Below the pieces are notes generated by a model that did not search any database, was not told where the DNA came from, and saw nothing but the letters and a program-made list of their open reading frames with translations. From Bradyrhizobium diazoefficiens (GTDB lineage Bacteria; Pseudomonadota; Alphaproteobacteria; Rhizobiales; Xanthobacteraceae), in assembly GCF_016616235.1 (NCBI RefSeq), contig NZ_CP067100.1:1671001-1735000 (forward strand): a stretch of 64,000 nt of DNA, read 5' to 3'. Below, in pieces: positions 25,025 through 33,621 of this stretch. The first letter of the stretch is position 1, and each line of letters starts with the position of its first letter. The position numbers and the translations under genes are program-made.

Positions 25025-25642
25025 CTAGGGCTTCTTCTGCTGCGTGGCCTGGGCGACGCTACCGTCCTTCTTCGCGACGCGGACGGTAAAACCGTTGCCG
25101 GTCGTCGGCACCGAGAACGTCACGACGTAGGCGTCGCTGTCGGCTTCCATTCTGTCGAAATGGATCATGTCGGTAGTGAGCTTCGTTTCCTTGGCGACGA
25201 AACCGGCGGCGGTCGTGACCGCGCCTTCGGGCGTGGTCGGCGGCGCGAACAGCCGGTTGACCGCGAACGTGACCGTACCGGCCAGCGCCACCGAAAGCGC
25301 GATGATTACGACCCGCGCGTGATCGCGTACGCCCTTCGAATATTTTTCGACGTCATTCGTGTTCAGAGATATCTTCGCGCTGACGGTCAGCAGATTGGCG
25401 TAGGCCGAGAGTCCCATGACGGCGAAGGCCACGACGAAGACCAGCCCGGCGCCGGCCAGCACCAGCACCCACTTCGAGAACGTGTCGCTCGGAACGCGCG
25501 AGGAGTCGGTGAAGAGCGCCGCAACGCCGCCGATTCCCGCGAGCCCGAGCGTGAGCGTCTGCTTGAGGAACTCGAACCGGCCGGAGTTCGCGTCGATCGT
25601 GTCCTTGATCGGCGGGGAAGGCGGAGGCGCTGCATCGTTCAT
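25025..25642 (-). CDS. Membrane protein of unknown function
   Basis: 205 residues. A Pro-rich start is followed by three hydrophobic segments: LTLGLAGIGGVAALF (~30-45), WVLVLAGAGLVFVVAFAVMGL (~58-78) and VVIIALSVALAGTVTFAV (~110-128). The C-terminal ~75 residues form a soluble, strand-rich domain. No family known to me. It follows a 116-residue unknown gene after 7 bases on the same strand; the two may form a unit with the upstream Fic gene, though ~420 bases lie between. Confidence 0.6.
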   Translation of the reverse strand: MNDAAPPPSPPIKDTIDANSGRFEFLKQTLTLGLAGIGGVAALFTDSSRVPSDTFSKWVLVLAGAGLVFVVAFAVMGLSAYANLLTVSAKISLNTNDVEKYSKGVRDHARVVIIALSVALAGTVTFAVNRLFAPPTTPEGAVTTAAGFVAKETKLTTDMIHFDRMEADSDAYVVTFSVPTTGNGFTVRVAKKDGSVAQATQQKKP

Positions 25643-25649
25643 GGACGGC

Positions 25650-26000
25650 TCAGACCGGCCAGCAGGTGCAGCCCGAGAGGCTTTCCCACAGCCTCATGTT
25701 CTGGAGGACGAACACGCCGCCGATCGTCCGCTTGGACGTCTCGACCTTGTCGCGCTTGTCGGCCTTCCTGGCGAGATCGAACAGAAACTCGGGCAGGGCG
25801 TCGATGACCCGATGGACGATGGGGGCCCGGTCGACGGCCACGGCGAAATCCCCGAGACCGAGCATATCAACGTGGACTGCCTCGAGACCTTCCTTGAGGA
25901 TGGTCTTTGCTTGCGGACTCAAGGTCCAGCCGGACTTCTTCTCGAAATCTTGGAAGATGCTGTCGAGCGGATTCGGAGCGGCTGACTCGATCATGACCAT
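25650..26000 (-). CDS. Hypothetical protein
   Basis: 116 residues with an AAGGTG ribosome site before the ATG at 26000. Mostly helical and soluble (FQDFEKKSGWTLSPQAKTIL, then RVIDALPEFLFDLARKADKR), ending with a short hydrophobic LSGCTCWPV tail. No family recognised. Coupled to the membrane protein that follows 7 bases later. Confidence 0.55.
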   Translation of the reverse strand: MVMIESAAPNPLDSIFQDFEKKSGWTLSPQAKTILKEGLEAVHVDMLGLGDFAVAVDRAPIVHRVIDALPEFLFDLARKADKRDKVETSKRTIGGVFVLQNMRLWESLSGCTCWPV

Positions 26001-26074
26001 GGATCACCTTGGGGGTCGCGCATGCGCGGAAATGCAACTGCAAGGCTACCACACGCGGGCCGGGTGACAACCGT

Positions 26075-26235
26075 TCGGCGCCCCGAAGGCCGGCACGCCC
26101 AGCCGGCCTCCGACCAGGTCGAACCCCGCTTGAGGTGCGGATGCGCGCTCCAGTCGATCCGGTCGCTCAGGAAAACCTCGATGATGTGCGCGGATATGTC
26201 GGCGAGCGAGAACCCGTCGCCCGCTGAGTAGGCCG
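26075..26235 (-). pseudogene. Possible C-terminal scrap of a glutathione S-transferase
   Basis: On the minus strand one frame reads AYSAGDGFSLADISAHIIE, then WSAHPHLKR. This is close to the GST C-terminal helix pattern (FTLADI...YPHLxR). No start, stop or N-terminal domain fits, so it would be a fragment only. The rest of 26001-26423 shows nothing else. Confidence 0.3.
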
Positions 26236-26423
26236 TCCGCGCCGCGAATGTTCGCTCGCGACGGCGGCGGTCGCGTCCAGGCTCGACGCTGCGTCCGCGT
26301 ATGCGTGCCGGATAAAGGCGCCGGGCCGGTACAGGGTATGACGCCGATGTAGAGGTAAGGACGCCGCCGAGGATCGTTCGATACGCCGTCCGGACGGGGC
26401 CGTGCGGTACCGGTCCATAGGGG

Positions 26424-27914
26424 CTAAGCCTCGTCGAATTCCGCCAGCGCTTCCTGGATGGCTTCCTCGAGCATTGTGATCTCGTCGTCGGTCAATTCGG
26501 GAAACTGCTCGCGTTTCTTCGTCGAAAGCTTTCCGGCGTTCTGCATGCATAGGCGGACAAACAACGACGCGCGTCTGTTTGGCATGTCGATCTGGTTCGT
26601 CACCGCGGTGTACGCCCGGTCGAACTTCTCGACGAACTCGACTTCCTCCTTGAGGTCCGTGGCGATGGTCTCCGCAAGCTTGTCGTAGAGGTATTCGACG
26701 AAACGGGTCGCGTCGAAGTACCGGTAGAGGTGGGCGGTTTCGTTCAGTACCTCGACTTCGTTCTTCGGCGTCATCTTGTATTTGACGTGCGCGAGAAGCG
26801 GCTTCGAGTAGCTTTCGAGAGCCGTATCGTACTCCTTGATGTTGCGCAGGATCGCCGCCGAGACCGGAAAGATGATGCCTTGGGGCGTGTAGTGCTGGGA
26901 CGACAGCACGTGATGGATGAGGAAACGGTGGATGCGGCCGTTTCCGTCCTCGAACGGATGGATGAAGACGAACGTGAAGGCAATCAGCGCCGCTGCGGTG
27001 ACGGGCTCGGCGTCCTGCTTGAGGCGCGCGGTCATCTTCATCCAGTCCGACATCAGAGGCTTCACGTCCTCCGGTTTTGGGCAGACGAAATGCACCTTCT
27101 CCCGGTGCGAGCCGAGAGTTTCGCCCACGAAGTTCTGGAAGTCGCGGACGTCCGAGGCGGCGTATCTCGGGTCGACGATCTCGTTCTGGAGCGCGATGAG
27201 ACTTTTCTCGTCCGTCGGGTCGAACTTCTCGCCCTGTTCGAGGGCGGCGATGAAGCGCAGTGCCTTCTCCGGCGTCGGCCGTTCGTGTTCGATCTCAAAG
27301 GAGGATTTCGTTTCCTTCGTATACAGGTACTGCACGGCCCGCATCAGCGTCTCGGCGGGCACCTTCTCCGTGTACGCCTTCGCGACTTCGTCGAGCTTCT
27401 CCGCTATGTGCTGCTGGATCTGCGCCGTCCGCCGGACGGTGAGGTAGAAGCCAGGTACTCCGAGGAGATTGTCCGCCACCTTGTGCCTGCGGGACCGCAC
27501 GCCGTTCGCGACGATGTGCCGTTCGGGATCCAGTGCGTCGACGTACGTCACCGCGCCGGCGTCTTCGATGTTGAGCATGTCGCCGGTCAGCGTTTCATAG
27601 AGAAACCATGCCCGCCGAGAGACGGCGCCGGTCGGCTCGGATTTGATCCAGGTCTCGATGTCCTGCTTCGGCATCGCCTTGAAGGCGGCTGCCAGGACGC
27701 CCATGTCTAGCGGTTCGTGACGTAGCGCGAACTTGAGATGTTCGATCGCGGTGTCTTGCGGGACGTACCGGGGAGGAAACTGTTCGATCAGTGCGTCCTG
27801 TCCCTCAATGGTGCGACGGTTGCCGCGGACGGCCGTCGAGCGCACGTGCGGCTTCGGTACATCGAGCTCCAGCATCTCATGGAGGCGGAGTTGGCCTAGG
27901 CTCTGGTCCTGCAA
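26424..27914 (-). CDS. Fic-domain protein (AMPylase family)
   Basis: The Fic core motif HPFEDGNGRIHRF is intact, near residue ~320 of the translated frame, with FTFVFI just before it. Fic enzymes transfer AMP or other nucleotides to target side chains; the motif His is catalytic. The start is best placed at the TTG at 27914 because AGGAG lies 5 bases upstream; the frame can be read to 27989 but that part is repeat DNA. This gives ~496 residues, longer than toxin-type Fic proteins, with an N-terminal ~200-residue region and a helical C-terminus. It could be a toxin or a regulatory AMPylase. A repeat array lies directly upstream. Confidence 0.85.
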   Translation of the reverse strand: MQDQSLGQLRLHEMLELDVPKPHVRSTAVRGNRRTIEGQDALIEQFPPRYVPQDTAIEHLKFALRHEPLDMGVLAAAFKAMPKQDIETWIKSEPTGAVSRRAWFLYETLTGDMLNIEDAGAVTYVDALDPERHIVANGVRSRRHKVADNLLGVPGFYLTVRRTAQIQQHIAEKLDEVAKAYTEKVPAETLMRAVQYLYTKETKSSFEIEHERPTPEKALRFIAALEQGEKFDPTDEKSLIALQNEIVDPRYAASDVRDFQNFVGETLGSHREKVHFVCPKPEDVKPLMSDWMKMTARLKQDAEPVTAAALIAFTFVFIHPFEDGNGRIHRFLIHHVLSSQHYTPQGIIFPVSAAILRNIKEYDTALESYSKPLLAHVKYKMTPKNEVEVLNETAHLYRYFDATRFVEYLYDKLAETIATDLKEEVEFVEKFDRAYTAVTNQIDMPNRRASLFVRLCMQNAGKLSTKKREQFPELTDDEITMLEEAIQEALAEFDEA

Positions 27915-27965
27915 TGGAACTCCTCGTTCAAACCGGCGCTCGGGCGGAATATCGTTCAGCAAGAT

Positions 27966-28260
27966 GGCGAAACGTTCAGGATACGGCAAGTTGGAGGTAG
28001 ATCGTTCAGGTTCCCGGAAAATCGTTCAAAAATAGGGCGGGCTGCGGAAAATCGTTCAACCAAGCCTTGGCCGGCCGAAAAACCCTTCGGACGCGGAAAA
28101 ACGTTCAGTCGCACGGCGAAACGTTCAAAAACAGGACAATCCGCGGAAAATCGTTCAACGAAGCCTTGACCGGCCAAAAATCTCCTCGAACGAGGAAAAA
28201 CGTTCAGCCGTACGGCGAAACGTTCAAAAAAAGGGCTATCCGCGGGAAAACGTTCAAAAG
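27966..28260. repeat. Array of about ten ~15 bp repeats with ~99 bp super-period, upstream of fic
   Basis: Consensus GCGGAAAACGTTCAA, each copy containing CGTTCA and an A-run. Clear copies start near 27966, 28013, 28044, 28094, 28118, 28143, 28193, 28216 and 28242, with a weaker one near 27997. Copies at 28044, 28143 and 28242 are 99 bases apart, and the blocks 28044-28142 and 28143-28241 are close duplicates. The array sits just upstream of the Fic start. It could be an operator/iteron array or a decayed coding repeat; reading it on the minus strand gives repeated LNVFPR and ERFAV peptides. Confidence 0.75.
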
Positions 28261-28269
28261 TCCATATTT

Positions 28270-28600
28270 GGACCCTCCGGAGCGCATCTGCTCGGCCCGC
28301 AGCACCCACCGGCATCCTAGCTTCGGTGCCGCGACGATCAGCCCGACCGTGGTGATCTGGACGACCTCCCTGCGCTGGTTGCAGATCTCGCCGCACGCGA
28401 CGACCGTGCCGCCCGGATGGGGCACGCGACGGGACGATCTCGACGTGCAGCACGTCGCCAGGCCGGGTGGGACGCGGCATTCGAGCTCGACACTGCGTCC
28501 AATCAGACCTCCGGCTATGGGCAGGCCGCCGTCGACGAGAAAACGCAGGTGCGAGAGCGGTGTGCCAGCTGCTGGCGGCAAGCCGGCATCATGCCTTCGC
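28270..28600 (-). pseudogene. MaoC-like dehydratase fragment, frameshifted
   Basis: Three frames together read FLVDGGLPIAGGLIGRSVELE, then RPGDVLHVEIVPSR, then ICNQRREVVQITTV. This is the C-terminal half of a MaoC-like acyl dehydratase (GGL/GRSVE..., PGDTLHxE, NQRGEVVQ). The N-terminal half with catalytic Asp/His is gone. It is a relic. Confidence 0.55.
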
Positions 28601-28990
28601 CGCCGACGGGAGGGCCGTCGACTGGTCTCCGGAGAGCGCGCTGCAGCCGATGAACAGGCTACGGAGGCCAGCCACGAAGCGCAGCATGCCGGACGTCAGG
28701 AAAGTCGGCGCGTAGGTGTCTTCGACGGTCCGCGTGAGACCGGTGCCGCGGCGACGGCGGCGCCGACCTGATGCGCGACGATCCCCAGCGCGCCGAACGC
28801 GGTGGCGACCGGACCGGTCGGGGGTGGTCGTGGCCGGCTGGACCGGATCCGCGGTGGCGGTCTCCCCGTAGGCCGCCAGACCGACGTCGGCAGGGCGGTC
28901 GCGCATCAGGCACAAGATCAGCGACACCAGCAGCAGCAGGTCACAGATATCGCGCTGGGCGCCATGGTCGGAGCAGAAATTTTGGGTAAT
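28600..28990 (-). pseudogene. MFS transporter C-terminal fragment, frameshifted
   Basis: One frame has SLILCLMRDRPADVGLAAYGE, the typical cytoplasmic loop of oxalate/formate-type MFS carriers. A second gives GALGIVAHQVGAAVAA, and the first frame resumes with LTSGMLRFVAGLRSLFIG. These are consecutive transmembrane segments 7-12 of an MFS protein split by frameshifts. The N-terminal half is missing. Confidence 0.5.
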
Positions 28991-29079
28991 TGAAAGACGG
29001 TGAAGTCCGGTGAAGGCTGCCTTGCTGAATGAGGCGTGTTGTTGAGAACTGTCCTTATGGACAGTGACATGCGCAGTGC

Positions 29080-29290
29080 CTAAGTCGAACGCCTTGAGGT
29101 GGTGGACACGGGCCGGCGGCGCTGGTCCGAAGACGAGAAGCTCAAGATCGTCCTGGAGAACTTACAGGCGCCGCGCCAAGTCGGGCAACAGCGCCGCGGT
29201 ATGGCATTTCGCGTTCATTACTGCTGCGATGGCGACGGTCGTTTCAGCCTGAGCCGAAGGATGCCGCCCAAACGTATCTGCGGGAACGCT
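29080..29290 (+). mobile_element. IS66-family orfA (transposase accessory) remnant
   Basis: VVDTGRRRWSEDEKLKIVLENL followed, one frame over, by RYGISRSLLLRWRRSF is the helix-turn-helix start of IS66-type OrfA (written here as two motifs, TGRRRWSEDEKLKIV and YGISRSLLLRWRR). A frameshift near 29175 and the lack of orfB/orfC mean it is dead. No IS66 terminal inverted repeat was recognised. Confidence 0.65.
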
Positions 29291-29480
29291 GCACTACGGT
29301 TTTACACGGAACCGGAAATCTCCGCTTCCATCCCCGCTGCTACTACTGCCCAGACGAGCATTCGCCGACCGAGACTTGCCGGCGATGATAGCCGCGGTCA
29401 CGGATCTTTCCGGCGCCATCACCGGCGCGCATCGCACCTGGCTTGCGCGGGACGGCTTCGGCAACCCCGAGCCCATGTCA
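29290..29480 (+). pseudogene. Fragment of a plasmid-type primase/Toprim (DUF7146) protein
   Basis: Frames join as LRFHPRCYYCPDEHSPTET, then PAMIAAVTDLSGAITGAHRTWL, split by a frameshift near 29375. The second motif is typical of Toprim-linked DUF7146 proteins found on plasmids and integrative elements. Only ~65 residues survive, ending near the 5' flank of the ybgC copy. Confidence 0.5.
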
Positions 29481-29739
29481 TTCTTTGCGCAGCAATGTCA
29501 AAATATTCGCCCGGACAGCAGGCACTTTGGTCGGTGCGTGCCGTTCAGGCGGGCCCTTCTCGTAATGCGCGAGCAGACCTTAGCGACGCCATCGATACCG
29601 CGCGCAGTGCACGCCGGCATTCATGTGGCGGCGTTGAGCTTCCGACTGCAGGAGCCAAGCTCGAGATTTTTGCTGCTTGCTCAGAAAAGCGCCTCTGTGC
29701 AAGACAATGGTTCCGGAAGCGCAGGAGAGGAACCGCACC

Positions 29740-30183
29740 GTGACAGCCACTCTTGACGGCGAAATTCGCGGCGGACGCCATCATATGCAGGTCCGGGTCT
29801 ATTTTGAAGATACAGATTCCGGCCAGATTGTTTATCACGCAAATTTTTTGCGGTTCATGGAGCGCGGCAGAACGAATTACTTGCGCCTGCTCGGAACCAA
29901 TCAGCAAGCGCTCCTCGAAGAAGCAGGGAACGATGCGCCCGGCTTTGCCTTCGTCGTCCGTTCGATGACAATCGATTTTCTAAAGCCGGCGGTCTTGGAC
30001 GACGTCCTTGACGTCGTCACGCTCCCACAAGAGGTGAAGGGCGCGTCAATTGACTTGCTACAGGAGTGCAGGCGCGGAAGCGATCTCCTAGTTATGGCGC
30101 GTGTGCGTGTGGCGTTTGTCGCAGGCGGAAGAGCGCAGCGCATTCCCAGGACGCTGCGGCTTGCTATGGAAGCGCATAGATAA
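29740..30183 (+). CDS. ybgC: YbgC-type acyl-CoA thioesterase, foreign copy 1
   Basis: 147 residues from a GTG at 29740 (AGGAGAGG upstream); the frame is open further up but that part is not conserved. The hotdog-fold YbgC signature is YFEDTDSGQIVYHANFLRFMERGR, quoted here as FEDTDSGQIVYHANF (residues ~18-32), with the catalytic Asp and His. YbgC enzymes hydrolyse acyl-CoA thioesters and sit with the Tol-Pal genes. This copy is intact but closer to the second foreign copy (36297) than to the truncated resident one (36824), which has DTDFSGIVYHANY-type residues. It lies at the left edge of an att-like repeat and an AbiE module, so it probably travelled with an integrating element. Confidence 0.85.
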   Translation: MTATLDGEIRGGRHHMQVRVYFEDTDSGQIVYHANFLRFMERGRTNYLRLLGTNQQALLEEAGNDAPGFAFVVRSMTIDFLKPAVLDDVLDVVTLPQEVKGASIDLLQECRRGSDLLVMARVRVAFVAGGRAQRIPRTLRLAMEAHR

Positions 30184-30260
30184 AATCTGCTCCTCGTTCA
30201 CACCTTGATCGTCCATCGACCCAATGAAAGCAATCCACTAGGATTCTGTTGCGACATCGT
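30155..30260 (+). repeat. att-like repeat A (ybgC 3' tail plus flank, ending in 14 bp core)
   Basis: Begins TGCGGCTTGCTATGGAAGC inside the end of ybgC copy 1 and ends CTGTTGCGACATCG (30247-30260). The same arrangement is at 32331-32437 and 36712-36815. Shared landmarks: AAATCTGCTC/AAATCTACGC, TTCAC, CCA(T/G)CGACCCAA and the core. After the core, A continues TGAAACCAGTGTTCTC, resembling TCAGACCAGAGTTTTCC after core C. Confidence 0.7.
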
Positions 30261-30383
30261 GAAACCAGTGTTCTCTACGCTATTATGCGTTGAGGGCTCC
30301 TACTTTACCCTATAGCGACCGAGCCTACTCCACAGCCCTACGACATGCCCCATCAGCTTACGATCCGATGCACCACAATGCAG

Positions 30384-31298
30384 TTACTTAAGAACTGCGA
30401 TCAACTGAGCCACAAGCTTTTCGCGATCTGCGGCACGCAGCTTGTCAAGATTGATCTGCTTCCATCGGACTGCCGGGAGCTCTGCCGCTCCACCGACGCC
30501 CAACAGAGCCCAATCCGGCTTCCCGCGCTTGAATCCGATCAGAAATTCCCGATGCTCCTCCGGCATCTTTCCAGTTACCTCGGCGATCAAGTCCTCGCGG
30601 GCCTTCAATAGCTCATCCAGCGAGACTGGGTCTGACGCCATACCCTCAAAGCCGTGCTCGAATTCCTGGTGGATATCCTTTCGCCGCGGAAGCACAACCT
30701 CCGAAATGGGCCGGTCATGGCTGATGAGATAAACGATGAAAGCGCGCCTCAGATCGTCGCTGATGCCCTCATTCGCCAGAAGATCGCGGATGTCAAAAAG
30801 ATCGCGAGGATGTTGGCGGTCAAGGGCGGCGACGATTTTCCCTGCGTAGAGGTCGGCGAAGGAAACGACCTGCGTTTCCGCAAAGCCAAAGCTCTCCTCG
30901 ACGTTCGGACGTACGGATCGCATCTCGGGATCGAAGACGCAGCCACGAAGGACGGGAGTGACTTCGATCTTGATCTGGGCGTCCGCCCTTTGAAGGGTCA
31001 GTTTGGTAACGATGCCTTCCGCGCGGTTTACGACCTCATTCACTTTGACGCCCGGAATTCCCTTGCCAATGGCGACAGCCATTTTTTTCATGCCCGCATC
31101 GATCGCGGCCAGCGATTCCGGCCGGCCGGCGACAGGCAGGTAGGTCAGGTCGATATCGACGGACAAACGCGGCATGTCGCGCACGAATAGATTGATCGCA
31201 GTGCCGCCTTTGAGAGCAAAATCCCGTTCCGCCGCAACGAATGGCAAGGTCTCGATCAGCAGCGCAACCTGATGCCGATAGCGTTCAGACAGGGGCAC
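30384..31298 (-). CDS. AbiEii-type nucleotidyltransferase toxin
   Basis: 304 residues. LKGGTAINLF followed by RLSVDIDLTYLP gives the nucleotidyltransferase signature (GG-T ... DxD) of AbiEii/AbiGii toxins. A helical C-terminal region follows. AbiE is a toxin-antitoxin pair that aborts phage infection; the MenT-like toxins of this family modify tRNA. It starts inside the 3' end of the antitoxin gene (14-base overlap). Length and motif are intact, so it should be functional. It sits between att-like repeats A and B. Confidence 0.9.
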   Translation of the reverse strand: MPLSERYRHQVALLIETLPFVAAERDFALKGGTAINLFVRDMPRLSVDIDLTYLPVAGRPESLAAIDAGMKKMAVAIGKGIPGVKVNEVVNRAEGIVTKLTLQRADAQIKIEVTPVLRGCVFDPEMRSVRPNVEESFGFAETQVVSFADLYAGKIVAALDRQHPRDLFDIRDLLANEGISDDLRRAFIVYLISHDRPISEVVLPRRKDIHQEFEHGFEGMASDPVSLDELLKAREDLIAEVTGKMPEEHREFLIGFKRGKPDWALLGVGGAAELPAVRWKQINLDKLRAADREKLVAQLIAVLK

Positions 31299-32136
31299 TG
31301 AGATCCTCCGGCACGGTGATCAAATATTTGGGATCGAGCCTTCCGCCTTTCACCAGCATGCGCTTTCCCGTCCCCAAATCGACCTGGTCGCGGTCTATCT
31401 GCTTCAGCCATGAATGGTTGTGCCGGTCAGCGAACCAGAAGAACAACCTTTTGACTTTCACGCTTCGGCAATCGTCTAGCAGTTTTTGCAGCTTACGGGG
31501 ACTGAGGTTGCGCAAGCCCTCAACAAGCATGTCGACCTGGTGGAAGCTCTCGCTATGTGGCAGCTCGTCGAGCAGTTCAAGCAACGCCCGTTCGGGCGAT
31601 GAGATGGTGAGCGGCCATTCGCTCTCGCCCGATATCTGCTTGAATGGTCCTGCCTGGAATTCATCTGCGGCTGCGCCGGTATTGTTCTGGACATTCCAGG
31701 CGAAGTTCTTGAGCCCCTTCGTCACCGGATCGGCCTTGAAGAGCGTTGTGCTCTTGCGGAATGTGAAGCGCTCTTTGAGCGGAAGCTTGAAGAGCCATCC
31801 GGGCGGGGCATCGGGACCGTACAGATAAACGACGGTCGGCCCTTCAGCCCGGAGGTAGTGCGAAAAGCCTTGAAGTTCGAGCGCGGTTCGCCCTCCGACG
31901 ATCAGGGGGCGCTCAAGCAGCGTCTGAAGCGATATGATGGCCTTCTGCCATGTCAGGGTGCCAAGCGGACGCTTGAAAGTCCCACGCGTCGGCTGAACCA
32001 GCCAGCCAGCCGAGACGTACTGGCTGCGCAAACCGGTCGAATAGCCATGCTTCGTCATCCACCTGGCATCGACCAATAGGCCATCCGGTAGGGTATGTTC
32101 GAGGAAGTTTAGCTTTCGTCCGGAAAGCTCAGTCAT
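31285..32136 (-). CDS. AbiEi-type antitoxin
   Basis: 283 residues. The N-terminal ~60 residues (WMTKHGYSTGLRSQYVSAGWL) look like the AbiEi winged helix that binds its own promoter; then GGRTALELQGFSHYL and PERALLELLDELP (~180-195) are typical AbiEi elements. It is the first gene of the pair and probably represses it through inverted repeats in the promoter, a region (32137-32200) that is notably AT-rich. Unlike the surrounding GC-rich DNA, this suggests recent transfer. Confidence 0.85.
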   Translation of the reverse strand: MTELSGRKLNFLEHTLPDGLLVDARWMTKHGYSTGLRSQYVSAGWLVQPTRGTFKRPLGTLTWQKAIISLQTLLERPLIVGGRTALELQGFSHYLRAEGPTVVYLYGPDAPPGWLFKLPLKERFTFRKSTTLFKADPVTKGLKNFAWNVQNNTGAAADEFQAGPFKQISGESEWPLTISSPERALLELLDELPHSESFHQVDMLVEGLRNLSPRKLQKLLDDCRSVKVKRLFFWFADRHNHSWLKQIDRDQVDLGTGKRMLVKGGRLDPKYLITVPEDLSAPV

Positions 32137-32330
32137 GCTTAGTAATATAGCATAATTTCAAACCAAAGCAAGTTTATAGATTTGCAAATTTGCTAAGCCT
32201 GACTATGCAGAAAACTCATAAGCAAAACCTAGCTGGTCGGGGCCACCGCCAATCACATTTCGATCTCCAATGCGCAGCCATGGGCGAAGCGAAGCGGAAA
32301 AGGGAAGCCTTCTTAAATGAGCCGTGTCCA

Positions 32331-32437
32331 TGCGGCTCGCTTGCTATGCAAGGGCATAGATAAATCTGCTCATCATTCACGCCTAGCCGTCCAGCGACCC
32401 AATGCAAGCAACCCGTTGGACTTCTGTTGCGACATCG
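32331..32437 (+). repeat. att-like repeat B (ybgC tail only)
   Basis: TGCGGCTCGCTTGCTATGCAAGG, read as TGCGGCTCGCTTGC then TATGCAAGGGCATAG, is a degraded ybgC 3' end. It is followed by AAATCTGCTC, TTCACGC, CCAGCGACCCAA and the core CTGTTGCGACATCG (32424-32437). No ybgC body precedes it. This marks the right limit of the AbiE segment. Confidence 0.65.
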
Positions 32438-32608
32438 ACATCCAGGCTCTACCTCTGGGGCTGCGACTTCACATCAACTTCGATGGCGCGGCTTGAACTT
32501 GTATGAGGCCAACTTTGCGTCTCGGGCACCGCATCTACCGGAACGGATCGTCATTCCGTTGCCAGGCAAAACCGCTTCACATGGCCGGATCTGCTCAAGG
32601 CTTCCGCG

Positions 32609-33469
32609 TCAGTCTCTGCACCGGTGGAGGCCGACGGTTAGGAAGCGATCGAGCATAGCATTGACCTGATCTGCAACCTCGATCGTGTTGTAATGTCCGG
32701 CGAGCATCGTCTTCGCTATGACCAGCTGTGGACAGATCTCCTGGAGCCGATCGAGATCGCGCGCCATGTTCACCAGCGGAACATCGGCCGAAATGTAAGC
32801 CATAGGAATCCAGCAGGCCTCTGCAGCCGGGACCGGATCATAGTTCAGGATGGCGTTCCGAATCATTGAATGAGCCACATGCTGCGGCGTTCTCTCGCAG
32901 GGCGGAAGTACATAGGTTTCGTAGATCAACTTTCGCCGGGCAGGATCTTCGAAATCGCAGCCAAGTTCCCATGCGTTCGCCTTTAAGACCACCAGATAGT
33001 CGGGCCCGCCGATACCTTCGAGAAGCGCTCGAACTCCGGGAGATTCGCGCAAGATCGGGGGCGGCATGATGATCGTATCGATCATCACCATGCCCGAGGC
33101 CAGATCCGGATAACGGCCGCACAGTTCGAGCGCGATCCGGCCTCCCATGCTGTGGCCAATCACAACCGGCTTGTGCAGTTCCAGTTGAGCGCATTGCCAG
33201 GCGATGTCGTCCGCAAATCCTGCCATGGTATAGTCTTGCTGGGGTGCATCGCTGGAGCCGTGACCGCGAAGATTGACGGCCACGACGCGACGGCTTTGAG
33301 AGAAGTGGGCGATCTGGGGCGTGAAGATGCCGTGGTCACCTGTCCAGCCATTGACAAGGAGCAGCGGAGGGACTTGCGCGGCTACAGGTCCGGCCTCAAC
33401 GTGTGCCAAACGTACACCGTCGCGGCTCAACAGAACGGGCCTCAACTTGTGATAAGAGATCACGGTCAC
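32609..33469 (-). CDS. Alpha/beta-hydrolase
   Basis: 286 residues. The nucleophile elbow VIGHSMGGRIALEL gives Ser ~112; LLLVNGWTGDHG is the oxyanion-hole stretch; AGHYNTIE near the end supplies the catalytic His; an Asp is probably in the DVPLVNM region. Closest by look to lipase/haloperoxidase-type hydrolases; substrate unknown. It overlaps by 4 bases the small ORF upstream and lies in a cassette with MFS and glycosyltransferase genes, which suggests natural-product or antibiotic handling (inference). Confidence 0.8.
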   Translation of the reverse strand: MTVISYHKLRPVLLSRDGVRLAHVEAGPVAAQVPPLLLVNGWTGDHGIFTPQIAHFSQSRRVVAVNLRGHGSSDAPQQDYTMAGFADDIAWQCAQLELHKPVVIGHSMGGRIALELCGRYPDLASGMVMIDTIIMPPPILRESPGVRALLEGIGGPDYLVVLKANAWELGCDFEDPARRKLIYETYVLPPCERTPQHVAHSMIRNAILNYDPVPAAEACWIPMAYISADVPLVNMARDLDRLQEICPQLVIAKTMLAGHYNTIEVADQVNAMLDRFLTVGLHRCRD

Positions 33470-33621
33470 TTTCCTCCCGAGCTGGGCTTGCCTTCCATGG
33501 ACTTCGGCTCAGCCTTCGGCCGGAAGAACGATGCCCAGGCAAGCCGCACCCACAACAAGCAGAAAGCAAACATCATTACCGCCGTCGCAGCGAACTTGCT
33601 CCAAAGATCACACGTATTCAT
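33466..33621 (-). CDS. Small membrane ORF next to hydrolase, possible transporter tail
   Basis: 51 residues from the ATG at 33621; ATGA overlap with the hydrolase start. One hydrophobic helix, AATAVMMFAFCLLWVRLAWA, then a Lys/Pro-rich tail. Could be a real small protein or the C-terminal end of the broken MFS gene just upstream. Confidence 0.35.
   Translation of the reverse strand: MNTCDLWSKFAATAVMMFAFCLLWVRLAWASFFRPKAEPKSMEGKPSSGGK

Noticed and set aside
27966..28260. CRISPR array
   Set aside because: Repeats are ~15 bp, imperfect and unevenly spaced, with no unique 30-40 bp spacers and no cas genes.
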